From positions 1 to 13,460 of the forward strand of contig JABVXU010000969.1 of the NCBI GenBank assembly GCA_013365365.1: a stretch of 13,460 bases of DNA. The letters run 5' to 3'. The DNA comes from Cruorifilaria tuberocauda (Eukaryota > Nematoda > Chromadorea > Rhabditida > Onchocercidae). The notes under the pieces were generated by a model that searched no databases, had not been told where the DNA came from, and saw nothing but the letters and a program-made list of their open reading frames with translations. The translations under genes were made by a program, and so were the position numbers. The first letter of the stretch is position 1. The number at the start of each line of letters is the position of its first letter. Below, piece after piece: positions 1 through 10,217 of this stretch.

Positions 1-32
<32 letters not shown>
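1..32. repeat. TAA trinucleotide microsatellite
   Basis: Ten perfect TAA units plus TA open the window, followed to about 50 by degenerate AATAATAATG. The repeat may continue to the left of the window. It lies downstream of the hexosaminidase gene and has no visible coding role. Confidence 0.95.
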
Positions 33-314
33 GTAAAAGCAATAATAATGAGTTTTGTTTTAATTTTAGCAAATGGAGCAATATTAGAAAATGAAACAAA
101 CTGACAAAGAATTTAAAAAAAGAAGAGAAATCAATATCAGGCAAAAACAGCACTTACAATAAGACTTTAAATTATTTGATAAACAGATCTTATACCCGAA
201 TGATAAGACAGAAAGCTTTCATTTGATAAAAGTTAGACAAAAGAGCGAGAAAAGTGAAATCAAAATAAATGAAAATTAAAACATCAAGTCTCCCAAACTC
301 AACTAGGTACTAAA
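33..314. other. AT-rich intergenic sequence, no gene seen
   Basis: This stretch is A-rich on the plus strand and contains only short open frames. I see no splice-bounded exon, RNA gene or repeat beyond the flanking microsatellite. It separates the hexosaminidase 3' end from whatever lies to the left. Confidence 0.6.
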
Positions 315-521
315 TTTATTAGACTAAAACAGTAATAATTAGGAATGATTTTTCATTAAGAATCTTAAAACAATCAAAAATAAAGAAGTCATTTGCAAAT
401 TATCACATATAACACCACGCATTTATCGAATAATAATATCAATATTACGGAAATGATAAGAAATGTAAGAAGATATTGCAGAAATGGATTTCTTCAAGGA
501 ATGAAAAAGAGAATGATAAAA
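315..521 (-). other. Probable 3' UTR with AATAAA poly(A) signal
   Basis: After the stop codon at 522 the minus strand runs about 200 bases of AT-rich sequence to an AATAAA hexamer at 320-315. It is the first exact hexamer I found downstream of the stop. Cleavage would be expected 10-30 bases further, near 290-305. Without transcript data the end is approximate. Confidence 0.5.
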
Positions 522-3500
522 TTAGGAGACATAATTCATGCGTTTCCTTCTGATATCAAAATTTCTAACAGCGAATGTTCGCTGTGTTTTAAGCTGTAAA
601 ATTTGTTGCAAAAATTCCATCAATTGTTCTATGATCGGATCAATATATTCGTACAGCCATTCATCGATTGTATTCTTTCGAAAAATTGGTTGCATCAGAG
701 ATTGGATAGTTCTGGTCTGAGATTGGAAATCACTTTTTAGCTCTGTTTATATATATCGAAATACTATTAGCTCATAATTAATCTCAGAACACTCAGAGTA
801 TTCCATCTGTCAAAGATAAATAATGTCTGCTGGAACTCTCTATTAATCTTATCTGTCTCCCCTTTCTTTTTTTAACAAGAAGAATGAAATTATTTTTACT
901 TTTTAAAACTAGTCAGTTGATTTAAAAACAATAACAAACCATATCTAGCATTTCATTAATGTGCATTTCAATAATACTTTTTAATTGCATCAAGTACCAT
1001 AGCTGAGTGTAACCGTGCCGCATGTTGAATCGACTAAGCCAACCTTTCACCTGGTGACTCTCAAAAACCTCACTTTTAATCACGCTGATATAATCACGTA
1101 AAGAATGAATAACGTTGAATAATTCAACGCCTGAAATTTTTTCTTCGTTAAAAAGGATGCAATGATAAATGAATAAGAATAATAATTGAATCATCTTTTC
1201 TTCTTCAGTTCAAATTAATCTAATCGATAATTAAAAACCATTCCAGTGCGATACTCAAACTGCAATCATCCAGATCAAATAAGCTGTCAGACAATATTGC
1301 TGATAACACTTCATAAATAGTATCAAAATAGAATTTTCAAGAAATATCATTAATTGACGACTTAGTTAATTAATAAAAAGAAATTCCCATTAATATATAA
1401 CAGACAAAAAAGGACGAAATTTCAAGGATATAACCTGGAAAATTGCACGAATTAAATGAATGCATATATTCTAGCGAGATTTTCGATGTACAATTCAGTG
1501 CAGCAGTGGTGACGCTAATTATCGATTGAGTGGAGAATTTATCACCTGTTTTTGCTAACTGTAAAAGCAATGAGCATGGCAGAATGACAAAATTTCACAA
1601 ATCACTAGAAAATCGGTAGAAATTTAAATGAATTTAAATGAAATTTCTCTCACGAAATTGGTCGTTTTTTGCTTTGAAAGTTTGGTATCATTTAGAACAG
1701 TTCGATCACCTTTATCATTTATATGGAATTATGGATCGATTAAACACAATCCTTCCGAATTTTCATATGGAGTCAAAAAATCTCATAGACTTCAATTTCA
1801 TGACAGTATGATCTTATGGGTTAAATTTTTAGGAATATATATCTATTTATCAATGATTAATGGTATAATATTTAAGTGCAAACGAATCTCAGTTGAAAAT
1901 GTTTTCGAATGGAATATTTTTAACTTACTATAAGATTTAAGATCGCGGATGGAAGTCCAACTGGAAGAAGTTCGCATAATACGGCAAAATGATCGTATCG
2001 CTGCCAACCAGTTATGATCAAACCACGGAATGTGTGAAACAGCTTGCCATAGAACTAAAGCTTAGCAAATCATATTTACATTAATTGTTTCCTTTCATAC
2101 CATTTTTCTTTGTTAAAATGTTTGCATTGGTGTCAGCAATAGACATTTTGTGGCAATTTGGTTATTTCATACAACTTCAAAAACTGAATTTTAGTGTTTA
2201 ACTTTAATTCTAAGAAAATGAAACGTTTTAAATTTAAGAGAGTTGGATGGTATTTCGAAGGTAAAATGGAAATAGTACAAGCGAGAAATCAGATTCTATA
2301 TATTCATAATCAATTACAGATTACTGGCGACAGTTGCCGTAAGGAGGCAACTAGAGTGAACTAGGAAATTTGAACAAAATATTAAAAGCTTAAAGTAACA
2401 CGAAATTTTTAATACCATAAAACTCTGCCTCTCATTTTTTCGAAAGCAATAAGCAGTGGCCTCAAAACAAGAATAATGTTTATGTTTAACTACCAAAGTT
2501 TAAAATAAATGTTATTCTTACTATTTCGTCTTAGCTTAAAACTTAGAGGGATAAAAGAACTTTCAAAGAGCGCACCCATTCATCGAATTATTGTATCACT
2601 GAGAAAGCAATTTAAGTTTAATATTGAATAACGCTTAAATCTTGAATTCTGTGAAAATGTTTGTAATTTTGTTCAAGGGAAAGAACTTATTTTCCGATGA
2701 ATAATCCATTCTTTGTTGTTTCGAAAATAATGTTTTAAATCCAAAAACTGTGAGGACGGTTCATTGGCTCCTTTGTAAGCTGATGAACCCCAAACTATTG
2801 GAAACTTTGCAGCGAGAGAATTCCATGTGAACTCTTGCAAAAGAAATTAGTTTTTTGCTTATGGGCAGGGAAAATCCTTGGTATTTTTCAAATTTTTTCT
2901 CAAATATTTCTGAAATTTTCTGGAAAAAGTTTATTAGAAGCGCTAGAAGAATTTATTTCTTTATCCTCCTAAATTAAGTATCATGTATCTTTGCTTACAT
3001 TCTAATATTATTTTTTAAATAAATGAAAATTTCAGTTCAAAACATTCTACTTCCAAATTCTTTCATACAAATTTACAGAATATTAATGAAAAAGTATACC
3101 ACTTTGCTGTTGCAAGGTTTCAGAATAATCCCAAACTACTACTTCCAGGAGTTGATCCAAGCGATGCTGCTCTATCAATATCATTTCGAATGATTTAATC
3201 ATATCATACCATGCTAATACTCTAAAATTCACTAATCGAAATCTCAAGCGTTGATGAAAAATGTTTTCGTTGCTATCAAGAATAAATTGAAATAAGTGAA
3301 AGCACGCAGTTTACCTAACATTTGGAATGAGTGTTTTGACATAATTTGCAATTTTCGCTAAATGCATTGCTGCGAGATTATTCTTCCCTTTGTCTTTATT
3401 TGCTTCCAACCACTGACGATCTCTCAAACATTCGCCAAACTAAAAAAACACAGCATTTGAAAATCTTGCAGAAAGTCTGAAAAAATATGGCACTTGGAAA

Positions 3501-5609
3501 TGATTCAGTTAACTTATTTCAAATTCATGGAAAACATAATTTGGCACATGTAATATCTTTTATGATGTTAACCTTTCTGAAATTAAAAATTTAAACAGAG
3601 AATCTAAGATAAAGAAAAAATAAACCTGAAAAGCTTCATCAGCACCAATATGAAAATATGTTATTCCGAATGGTAGATGAAGTTGGACAACTTGTCGAAT
3701 AGCTTCCAAAATTACGGAAACGCCATTATTATCTGCTAGGCAAATAACCTGTAGTTTGAAAAATGAAAATATCATTTTTGCGTCTTTTATTATGCTCAAG
3801 TTTTAAAGATCAAAGTAAACCGAAAGTTACTTGGTGGAGTTTGGATTATGTTAATTTAAATTACAATTTCAATTAATTTAACATAAATTGAACCTGAGGA
3901 AACATGTCGCTTTGCCGATATTGTCTGAATTTTTCCACTTTAAGAATCCATTCTAGATGTCCAAAGGTTGGTACGAGTGGTATAATATCAAGATTGAGTG
4001 ACTTGGCTGTTTTCAAAAGATCACGAACTTCTTCAACCGTGTAAGCATCACTGTTACGATTCTCTGTTAAAATACCGCCAAATGGAAATGTATCTTCCCA
4101 TTCTATCAAAATTCCTAAAACAGTAAATTTACCGCTCAAATTATAGTTTCTTTGATTAAGAGAAGAAATTCTTCTTCAATTATAGTAGCAAACCTGAAAT
4201 TAGTGCTTAAGAAGAAACTTGTTAGCCCTGAAATAGGAAGTAAACTACTTGAGAGCAAAACTGCGACACGAAATTAAAACTGAGAAAGCGAAGAGTAATT
4301 AATCCTTTTGAAATGGTCGAAATCATTTTAATAATTTGGAAAGAAAATGCCCAGTATTTCTGGTGAAATGGATTGAGAACAAACCTGTAGCGCCGTTTGC
4401 CTTTACAAGCCTTAACACTTCCTTCAGATATGATATTTTTGGTGCAGCGCCTTTCAAATCAAAATGAATTATCCTGTTTGCGTAAAATGATTTCTGAAAT
4501 TTGAAAATGAAAACTGAAAAATTTTTTTAATTATAATTTTAGGAATTAGGGTATTGAGGAAACAAATTTCCTCGAAGGTGAAGATAGGAATCATGAGCTT
4601 GCTAATATCTTCTAAAACAGTCGAAACTCACTCAGCAGTCAACACCCGATGGAAATAACACATGGCAGAATACACGGCCACATCGATCTATGTTCAATTA
4701 AATAACTATAAATCGAATGATAGCGAAACTAAGTGCTCATGATAGACTTCCATGAATTTCAGTGTTAAATTCATCCAGCTAAATTAAAAATTAGAAAGGA
4801 CCGACGTTTCGCAAACTACAAAATTATGAATTTTTTTATCAGGACGTGCATTGTAAGAAACTTTAGTGCTCCCATTTTGCGCTTGATGTTGATCTTTCAC
4901 TTTAACTGATTGCAATGGTTTAGACGATTCCGGTGTTTTCAGGTGTTTAAACATTCGATTTTTACTTTTCCCGGATGACCATTCGATCTGTTTTTCCTAC
5001 AAATTTCGAATGAATATCTGCTTTAAAAGTATCTAAATTTTATTTGAACTGTAATTTCGAAATATGCAAAAATTGATTCTTGAGAGTCTGTAATATTTTT
5101 TAACTTTTTACTTTTTTACTTGAATTCAGTTCCAAATCGCAATTACTTGGATTCATAATTTTCATGAAACAGAGAGGACGGCATTGTTTGTAAAACAATT
5201 TGAAAATAATATAACCAACATTCCATTTTAATTTCTGCACATCCTTTGTTTTCATCGGTGATTGTTTGCTATAGGAAACTGGGGAATGCTCTATACGTAT
5301 CTTGCTTTTCTAAATTAATTCTTTTAATTATTTCTTTTTTATTACATACTAAATCCGTTTATTTCTGGCTAGCGATTTATCCTTGATTTATTTAAATTAA
5401 CTAAAAATAATTTCTAAAGCTCTTTATTTTATTTACTTGTTCAATGAATTAAAAAATGAGTTATTAATCTTTACTTGTTGCTCATAAGTAGGTAAGCCAA
5501 AAGTAATTTTAAGAACAATGCAACAAAGTACAAGAATCAGGAATGTTTTCATAGTTACCAGTTTCCAACTTCTACATCTAAACCATCGTGATCGTGTAAT
5601 TGCAGTCAT
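522..5609 (-). CDS. GH20 beta-N-acetylhexosaminidase, HEXD / nematode HEX-2 to HEX-5 branch (12 exons, 596 aa)
   Basis: Exons on the minus strand: 5609-5475, 4996-4820, 4493-4385, 4114-3894, 3748-3626, 3439-3315, 3221-3100, 2833-2691, 2054-1929, 1558-1435, 1130-940, 716-522 (stop TAA 524-522). They sum to 1791 nt and join in phase; all introns are GT-AG except intron 8 (see 2690). Seen in the product: hydrophobic segment at residues 23-39, a basic polar stem at about 46-104, HFDLKG (114-119), IEWED (144-148), FGHLEW (191-196), HIGADE with the catalytic Asp-Glu pair at 251-252, VVWDYS (about 325-330), [10 protein letters not shown] (351-360), TGWQRYDH (400-407), NCT sequon (449), and a C-terminal domain ending in a stretch with DEWLYEY. 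These match the GH20 subfamily of vertebrate HEXD and worm HEX-2 to HEX-5, whose members remove terminal GlcNAc or GalNAc from glycans by substrate-assisted catalysis. Inferred: a Golgi or secreted enzyme trimming N-glycans or similar substrates. Which worm paralogue it matches cannot be settled by eye. Family assignment is very secure; exon 8's 3' edge and the first start codon are the weakest points. Confidence 0.93.
2055..2690 (-). other. Intron 8 with a non-GT donor (ATAAGT)
   Basis: Exon 8 must run at least to the NNKEW segment and exon 9 begins [11 protein letters not shown], with its only usable acceptor (TTTAG, 2057-2055) in phase 0. The phase-0 donor position after the codons for HRK reads ATAAGT (2690-2685), a one-base change from the ideal GTAAGT. 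The nearest GT, at 2686-2685, leaves phase 1 and would not join exon 9 in frame without an extra exon. At 636 bp this is also the longest intron of the gene. Confidence 0.55.
3626..3748 (-). other. Exon 5: catalytic exon of the hexosaminidase
   Basis: This 41-codon exon is bounded by a TACAG acceptor and a CAG/GTTTAT donor, phase 0 at both ends. It encodes VICLADNN, which matches the family's substrate-cleft strand, and [11 protein letters not shown]. The Asp-Glu pair of the latter (residues 251-252 of the model) is the GH20 catalytic signature: Glu is the acid/base and Asp orients the substrate acetamido group. Both residues are intact, so the enzyme is predicted to be active. Confidence 0.93.
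5475..5609 (-). other. Exon 1: start codon and signal-anchor / signal peptide
   Basis: This exon encodes 45 residues. The ATG at 5609-5607 starts an Arg/Lys-rich tail (residues 1-19) before the hydrophobic run [17 protein letters not shown]. That layout suits a type II membrane anchor. A second in-frame ATG at 5552-5550 (Met20) would give a short MKTFLIL-type signal peptide that could be cleaved after the TFG, making a secreted or lumenal form. The exon ends CAACAA before the donor GTAAAG, in phase 0. I use the upstream ATG because it sits three bases after a splice acceptor; which one is used in the worm is not decided by the sequence. Confidence 0.7.
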
Positions 5610-5620
5610 AACCTAAAACC
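5607..5620 (-). promoter_or_regulatory. Splice acceptor just before the start codon (probable trans-splice site)
   Basis: On the minus strand the sequence reads GGTTTTAG, GTT, ATG, so an acceptor AG (5614-5613) lies three bases upstream of the initiator. In nematodes this position is typical of spliced-leader addition. A cis-spliced 5' UTR intron would look the same. No spliced-leader gene is present in the window. Confidence 0.55.
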
Positions 5621-6370
5621 AATTATTTAAGCGATTTTCATCATTATTTTCAGGCGTACATAAATATAGCTGAAAGATTAAACTTTTCATAATTACATCG
5701 TCAAGGAATCAATCAATCGAAGACTGAACAAATTAATGAATTCAGCAAAATTCAGACGCAACAAAAACATAACGTTCAGCGAGGAATTTGTTGATTGAAG
5801 ATGACGAAAAACTTTTTTATAGTCAATCAGCAAATTTTTACGTCATTCATGCAAATTTTTTTATTATCAGCAGATTATTTTAAACTATAAATCGTTTCAA
5901 TGAGGTTACTTCTAATTCGAGCATTTATTTTCATTTTCTGATATATTCTGCTTTATCGAATACTGAAATGTTTCCATAAATGATACCATTTTTCATGTCT
6001 AATTACGTATTAATGGAATTTTTACTTAAATCATCCCATTTTTATTAAAAAATAATTTTTATAATCATGCATCATATCAGTTATCGAAACAGAATCATTG
6101 CTTTAAGTTAAAGAAATATACGGAAATTGCAACAAATATATTCTAAACAAAAATGAACGCTTTCATTGAAGAGATTTAAAACGATTCGAGAGGAAAATGT
6201 AACCAAATATTGCAGGGAAATATTGAATTCGAAATTAAAAATTCCACAGATTTGCAAATCAAATGGATTTTTTTGGAAGAGAATTTGAATGGATACATGA
6301 ATGAGCAATTTAATCATCGAATATTATAATATCAAAAATTTTCTGCTTTTAATGAACAATTTGATAGAAT
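5621..6370. promoter_or_regulatory. Upstream flank of the hexosaminidase gene (putative promoter region)
   Basis: This very AT-rich stretch lies directly 5' of the start codon, so it should hold the promoter or outron. On the minus strand it includes a 25-codon open frame, ATG at 5690-5688, whose stop codon TAG at 5615-5613 overlaps the splice acceptor before the true start. I cannot identify a convincing TATA box or other named element. Role inferred from position only. Confidence 0.4.
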
Positions 6371-6376
6371 GAAATC

Positions 6377-6473
6377 TGAGTGATCGATGAAGCAGAGGAG
6401 GAAATGACAGGTAGATGGGCGCAATTGTACAAATCACTCATTTCTCATCGATTCAGAATTCATCCACCTGTCA
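6377..6473. repeat. Interlaced inverted-repeat cluster in a GC-richer patch
   Basis: Three short inverted pairs occur: TGAGTGAT (6377) with ATCACTCA (6433), ATCGATGA (6383) with TCATCGAT (6445), and TGACAGGTAGATGG (6405) with CATCCACCTGTCA (6461; one mismatch). The order is A, B, C then A', B', C', so the arms cross instead of nesting. The patch is noticeably less AT-rich than its surroundings. It could be regulatory or could be a first exon on the plus strand (see 6404-6479). Confidence 0.5.
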
Positions 6474-6479
6474 CGATCG
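6404..6479 (+). other. Candidate first coding exon, unrecognised
   Basis: An ATG at 6404 opens 25 codons (starting MTGRWAQLYK, then a segment ending HPPVTI) to a donor-like G/GTAAAC at 6480, phase 1. Read without splicing, the frame closes soon after. The base composition is richer in G and C than its neighbours, as the exons of the real gene are. No family is recognised, and frames this short are expected by chance in such DNA, so this is only a candidate. Confidence 0.2.
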
Positions 6480-6499
6480 GTAAACCAATAAAGATAATT

Positions 6500-8130
6500 A
6501 CATAAAGATTCAATTTATAGCATCACTTTAATTAAATACAACTGATTAGAGAGTGATATTAGTGACAATTATCATAGCGTTTATAACCAAATATCATATT
6601 CTCATTACTTAATAATTTTTACAGATAAATAATATTTTAGAAAAATGTACGATGTATGAATAAATGGTTCAAATATTGTTCATTGTTAACCGATCTCTGA
6701 AATGCTTACTTATTCATGATGTTAGAAAATGTTATAGAAATAATTTTTTGCAATAAAAGTTCATTTATTTCATTCATGATATTTTTGTTTTGCTATGTAT
6801 TCTTTTATTAATTATTGATTCGTACTTTTTTAATTGAGCAGCTAATAACAACTCTTTAGTTTATATACAATTTTAGTATAACTACAGATAATATTTTAAG
6901 TAAAACTTTGCAACGAATAAGAAAATTATAACTATGAAATTAAAGGGATTGTGATGTAAAACAAAGAGCAAATCAAAAGAAGAATGCAATAAAGGCCGAC
7001 TGCTTAAAGTTTTGCTTATCTCTTTGCCAAATAAAATCTTACGATAGCTTCATAATCAACTACAGTTCAACTAATAAATATTTAACTACAGAAGTCTATG
7101 AATCAATGCTCGGTTTGAATTTTATAATGCAAATAAAACTTTAAGATTCGCAGATTTCGACAGATTTAATCAATAAGTATAACTCTATTGGAAGCTTATT
7201 ATAGTGAAACAAATCAATTTATTTCTAAAAATTCCTGAAGAAAAATTTAATTTTTGCTCAGTGTTCAACGTTTCACCTGGCTTTAACTGGAGCGCAAATA
7301 ACCGGTGATTCCTATCATCTCATTACAAACCCTGTTTCCATAATTACTATTATCCACTCATCCGATTCATTTATCCTTCATCCTTTATACATTCTACAAA
7401 TTTGTAATTTGCCTGCTCCAATATACCAAGTGAATCTTTGAACAGTTTGTGACATTTGCGCATTCATGAAAAGTGCAGTCCTTAAACATCAAATATCTTC
7501 ATTTATCAATCATCAGGAAATTGAAAATATTTTGGGGATGAATAAAAAAAGAGAAGAGCCGAGAAATTCTATCCATACATTATCAACGAAGAAATACTGA
7601 ATATTTAATTTTTCCATTTGCGCTCCATTCAACATTTACCGCCTCTTTCAGAACTGTCTCAAAATGAGGAATTCTACCAGTAATCTTCGAATAAACAATA
7701 TTTTATTTTTCTGAAAAGGACTCTAAATGATTCACAAACTTCCTGAAATTTTCATAGAAATGATCACGTAGGAAAGAGAAAGAAAAGCAGTGATAAGAAT
7801 GAAGTCTTATTCCTTTGAAAAAATTGATAATAGTTGAAGTGGCATAGTTAGTTGATAGAAATGTAACGAAAAAGAGATCTTGCTTATTGAATTGATCGAG
7901 AGATCGATGCATTATTCATTATTTGTTCTGAGTTACTCTCTTCCTTTCAATCAAACTTTATACAAAATCATCATCCATTATTTGATGAATTCCATGTGAA
8001 TTCCCATCAATCAAATATCAAAAATCAATCTAAAAGCGAAAAAAAGAAATAAAAATTAAAATTTCGTTTTTGGTTATGGACGGATATTCGCAATTTTATC
8101 TAGTCATCGGTAATTATTTCGAGCACTGTA
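6500..8130. other. AT-rich intergenic stretch, no supported gene
   Basis: Only short open frames occur here, including a 43-codon plus-strand frame from an ATG at about 7465 and a minus-strand frame at 7912-7703. Neither is recognised or bounded by good splice sites. A short imperfect inverted repeat, TTGATGAATTC against GAATTCCCATCAA, lies near 7982-8010. A segment around 7262-7305 is less AT-rich and could be a small exon, but this is not demonstrable. Confidence 0.5.
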
Positions 8131-8135
8131 AGCGA

Positions 8136-8240
8136 TGGAAGTAAAAAGAAATTTACTTAAAATTTAATTTTAATTCAAGTGAGTTAACTTACGCTTAAAT
8201 TATAAAAATTAAAGAATTTAAATAATTTAAAGTTTCTTCT
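8136..8240. repeat. Imperfect palindrome centred on GTTAAC
   Basis: The core GTGAGTTAACTTAC (about 8179-8192) is self-complementary apart from one G-T pairing. AT-rich flanks on both sides (TTTAATTTTAATT on the left, AATTATAAAAATTAAAG on the right) extend the pairing with gaps. It could form a hairpin of roughly 50-100 bases. It may be a small palindromic repeat element or only AT-driven symmetry. Confidence 0.35.
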
Positions 8241-8295
8241 CGTAAAATGCTCCTTTCCTTTTGCATCACTGATTCTTTAAGTGAACAGAAATTGG

Positions 8296-8304
8296 TATAT
8301 AAAG
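8296..8304 (+). promoter_or_regulatory. TATA-box-like element
   Basis: TATATAAAG is a near-ideal TATA box in a stretch that is otherwise plain AT-rich DNA. No credible gene follows: the nearest ATG, at 8337, is closed after eight codons. It may serve an unseen transcript or be chance, which is common at this base composition. Confidence 0.2.
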
Positions 8305-10080
8305 AGAATGTTAAAAGCGTTCAATTGAAGCTATTTATGGGCGGCATTGGTCCTTCTTCATAATAAATTCACATTTTTCTCTTTCATCAATCATTTTTTT
8401 ATTGTAATCATAACATTTTCATGCCTTCAAGGTTGAACTCAAAAAAACATTTTAGCATTGTATAACTTTGGTAGTTCTAGTCGTCCCGAAACTTTTTATT
8501 AACTTTAAACTTGAAATCAGTAATTGCAGTTAATAGTTATTATGATATTGCTACTTCAATAATTAGCGATGCTTCTTAATTTCACGTCATCCACTTGATG
8601 ATATTTATTGATATTATTGACGGAGAGGTTGAATTTCAATATTATTTTTGAAAAGTTAATATATCACTGCAAAAATAGCGGTATTGAATATTAAACTGTA
8701 TATTCTGCGAAAGCTTTTTTTCGAAACCTGTGGTTAAATGTTTTTTACCATGAATTAGTGCGATACGTTTGAATATTAATACCTTTTATTTCACATTAAT
8801 TTATTGGCATAAAGCTGGCTTGATATAAAAGTGCAAACTGCAAGCAAATATGAATTGATAAAAATTAAAGAAATTGAAGTTAAAAGGATTGAAATTAAAA
8901 GTAAATTAAATTAATACCTGTTTACAGTGCTGGAGAATGGTAAAACGGATTCAGAAGAATGAAACGGAAGTTAAAGAAATAAACATCCATTTCTGCTTAC
9001 TCTCAATTTGTGTCCTTGATTGAATAGAACGTCATAATACCCGAAACTCATTTATTCCACTTGACAGTCACTTCAATTCGTTACAAAAATATGTCAACAA
9101 TGGCTTCTCAAAGCACCCATCCGTTCCTTTCATCAATTCATTTTCCTCTCTTTTTTCGTTTCACTTTCAAGTGGCAATGATATGATATGATAAGCTCTGA
9201 TTTAAATATTTCTCCTGATAAAAAACGATTAAAAATGTATCGCTTTATTGGAAATTTTCCTTTTTTATGGTTTCAACACTCTTTCAGAATCGATGGCTGA
9301 AATTGTAAGATAAATAATAACTTTTGTTAAAATTCTTTTCTTAAAATGCTATTTTTTTAATGAAAGTAATTTACAAATAATATTATTAAAACAAAAAAAG
9401 AGACAGAGATTGGATTACCTATTTTATTGTTAGTTTCGACGAGAGTAATATATTTTGAAATATGAATTTTGAAAAGCGATTTATTCAGAATTATTTTCCC
9501 AGTGAAGAGTCTTTTCATACAAATACTAATGATTGAAATGATAAGATTCATAGTTTTTCATGAAATCTAAAGTGGGAGGATTGCTTGCAAACAGCATTAA
9601 AAAAGCATTCCTATGAAGTAAAATGCCTAAAAAGATTTTCAATGATTCCATATAATAATCGATTTAATTACGTCAAATTTTTAGGAAAACATATGAATTT
9701 AAAAAACGAAAACTGGACTTTGAATTTGAATTGTTATTAAATTGTTTGATTTTCTTTTTGTGATTCCTTAAATGATATATCTGTTAGTTTTGAACTGCTC
9801 ACAATTCAGTTAATTATTGTTTAATCTTTAGTTGATTACTCGAATTCTTAAAAAAAATACTTCCATCATCTTAGCATTTAATATTCCCATTTATTTAAAG
9901 ACTTTTTAACCTTTTTTAACGATTAGTTCCTGAAACGCAACATTTTCAAAAAGAAATATGAGAATCGCAGACGGTGTTTCATCAATGCAACATCAAATCA
10001 TTAACCATGTTGAAATTGAATCCTTTATTTAAATTTCCGTAAATTTTAAAATTTTGTCAAAAATTTGAATAAAGTCAAAC
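8305..10080. other. AT-rich intergenic stretch, no supported gene
   Basis: I see no protein family, RNA gene or long repeat here. A 29-codon frame from the ATG at about 9091 is the most gene-like item and has no upstream or downstream support. A small GATAT tandem (three units) lies near 9179-9195. The minus-strand open frame at 9551-9357 is hydrophobic low-complexity translation of AT-rich DNA. Confidence 0.5.
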
Positions 10081-10191
10081 TCGGAACTGATTTTGATTGG
10101 ATATACAGGAGTGCAATGAAAGAGATAAAAAGTCATTACTGGAATACTAGTGGCAACGATCGTACGTGGATGATACGCTTGTTAGGATGAC

Positions 10192-10217
10192 TTACGTAAC
10201 CTTTATCAATCAGGTTA
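10192..10217. promoter_or_regulatory. TTACGTAA palindrome and adjacent TAACCT/AGGTTA inverted repeat
   Basis: TTACGTAA (10192-10199) is the full palindromic consensus of PAR/CES-2/E4BP4-type bZIP proteins. Overlapping it, TAACCT (10197-10202) pairs with AGGTTA (10212-10217) across nine bases. The surrounding 10130-10220 is less AT-rich than the flanks. This makes it a plausible enhancer, but no target gene can be named. Confidence 0.3.

Noticed and set aside
393..720. Two overlapping plus-strand open frames
   Set aside because: They are antisense shadows of exon 12 and the 3' UTR of the hexosaminidase gene.
922..939. Stop codon after the segment [12 protein letters not shown] as the end of the hexosaminidase gene
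   Set aside because: A donor GT lies directly after LDM in phase 0, and exon 12 at 716-522 continues with the family's C-terminal DEWLYEY segment, so the last five codons and stop are intron sequence.
1628..1933. 101-codon plus-strand open frame
   Set aside because: It lies in intron 9 and over the edge of exon 9 of the minus-strand gene; composition is AT-driven and no family is recognised.
2314..2496. 60-codon minus-strand frame as the missing exon between exons 8 and 9
   Set aside because: It has no family resemblance, and its boundaries do not supply the phase needed to bridge the two exons.
5679..5795. Short plus-strand frame upstream of the gene containing FRRNKNITFSEEF
   Set aside because: It is about 39 codons, lacks convincing splice sites and lies in the outron or promoter of the opposite-strand gene.
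10047..10188. Open plus-strand stretch ending RTWMIRLLG as an exon
   Set aside because: Its start is a stop-bounded frame without a good acceptor in phase, and no homology is recognised; kept only as part of the less AT-rich island.
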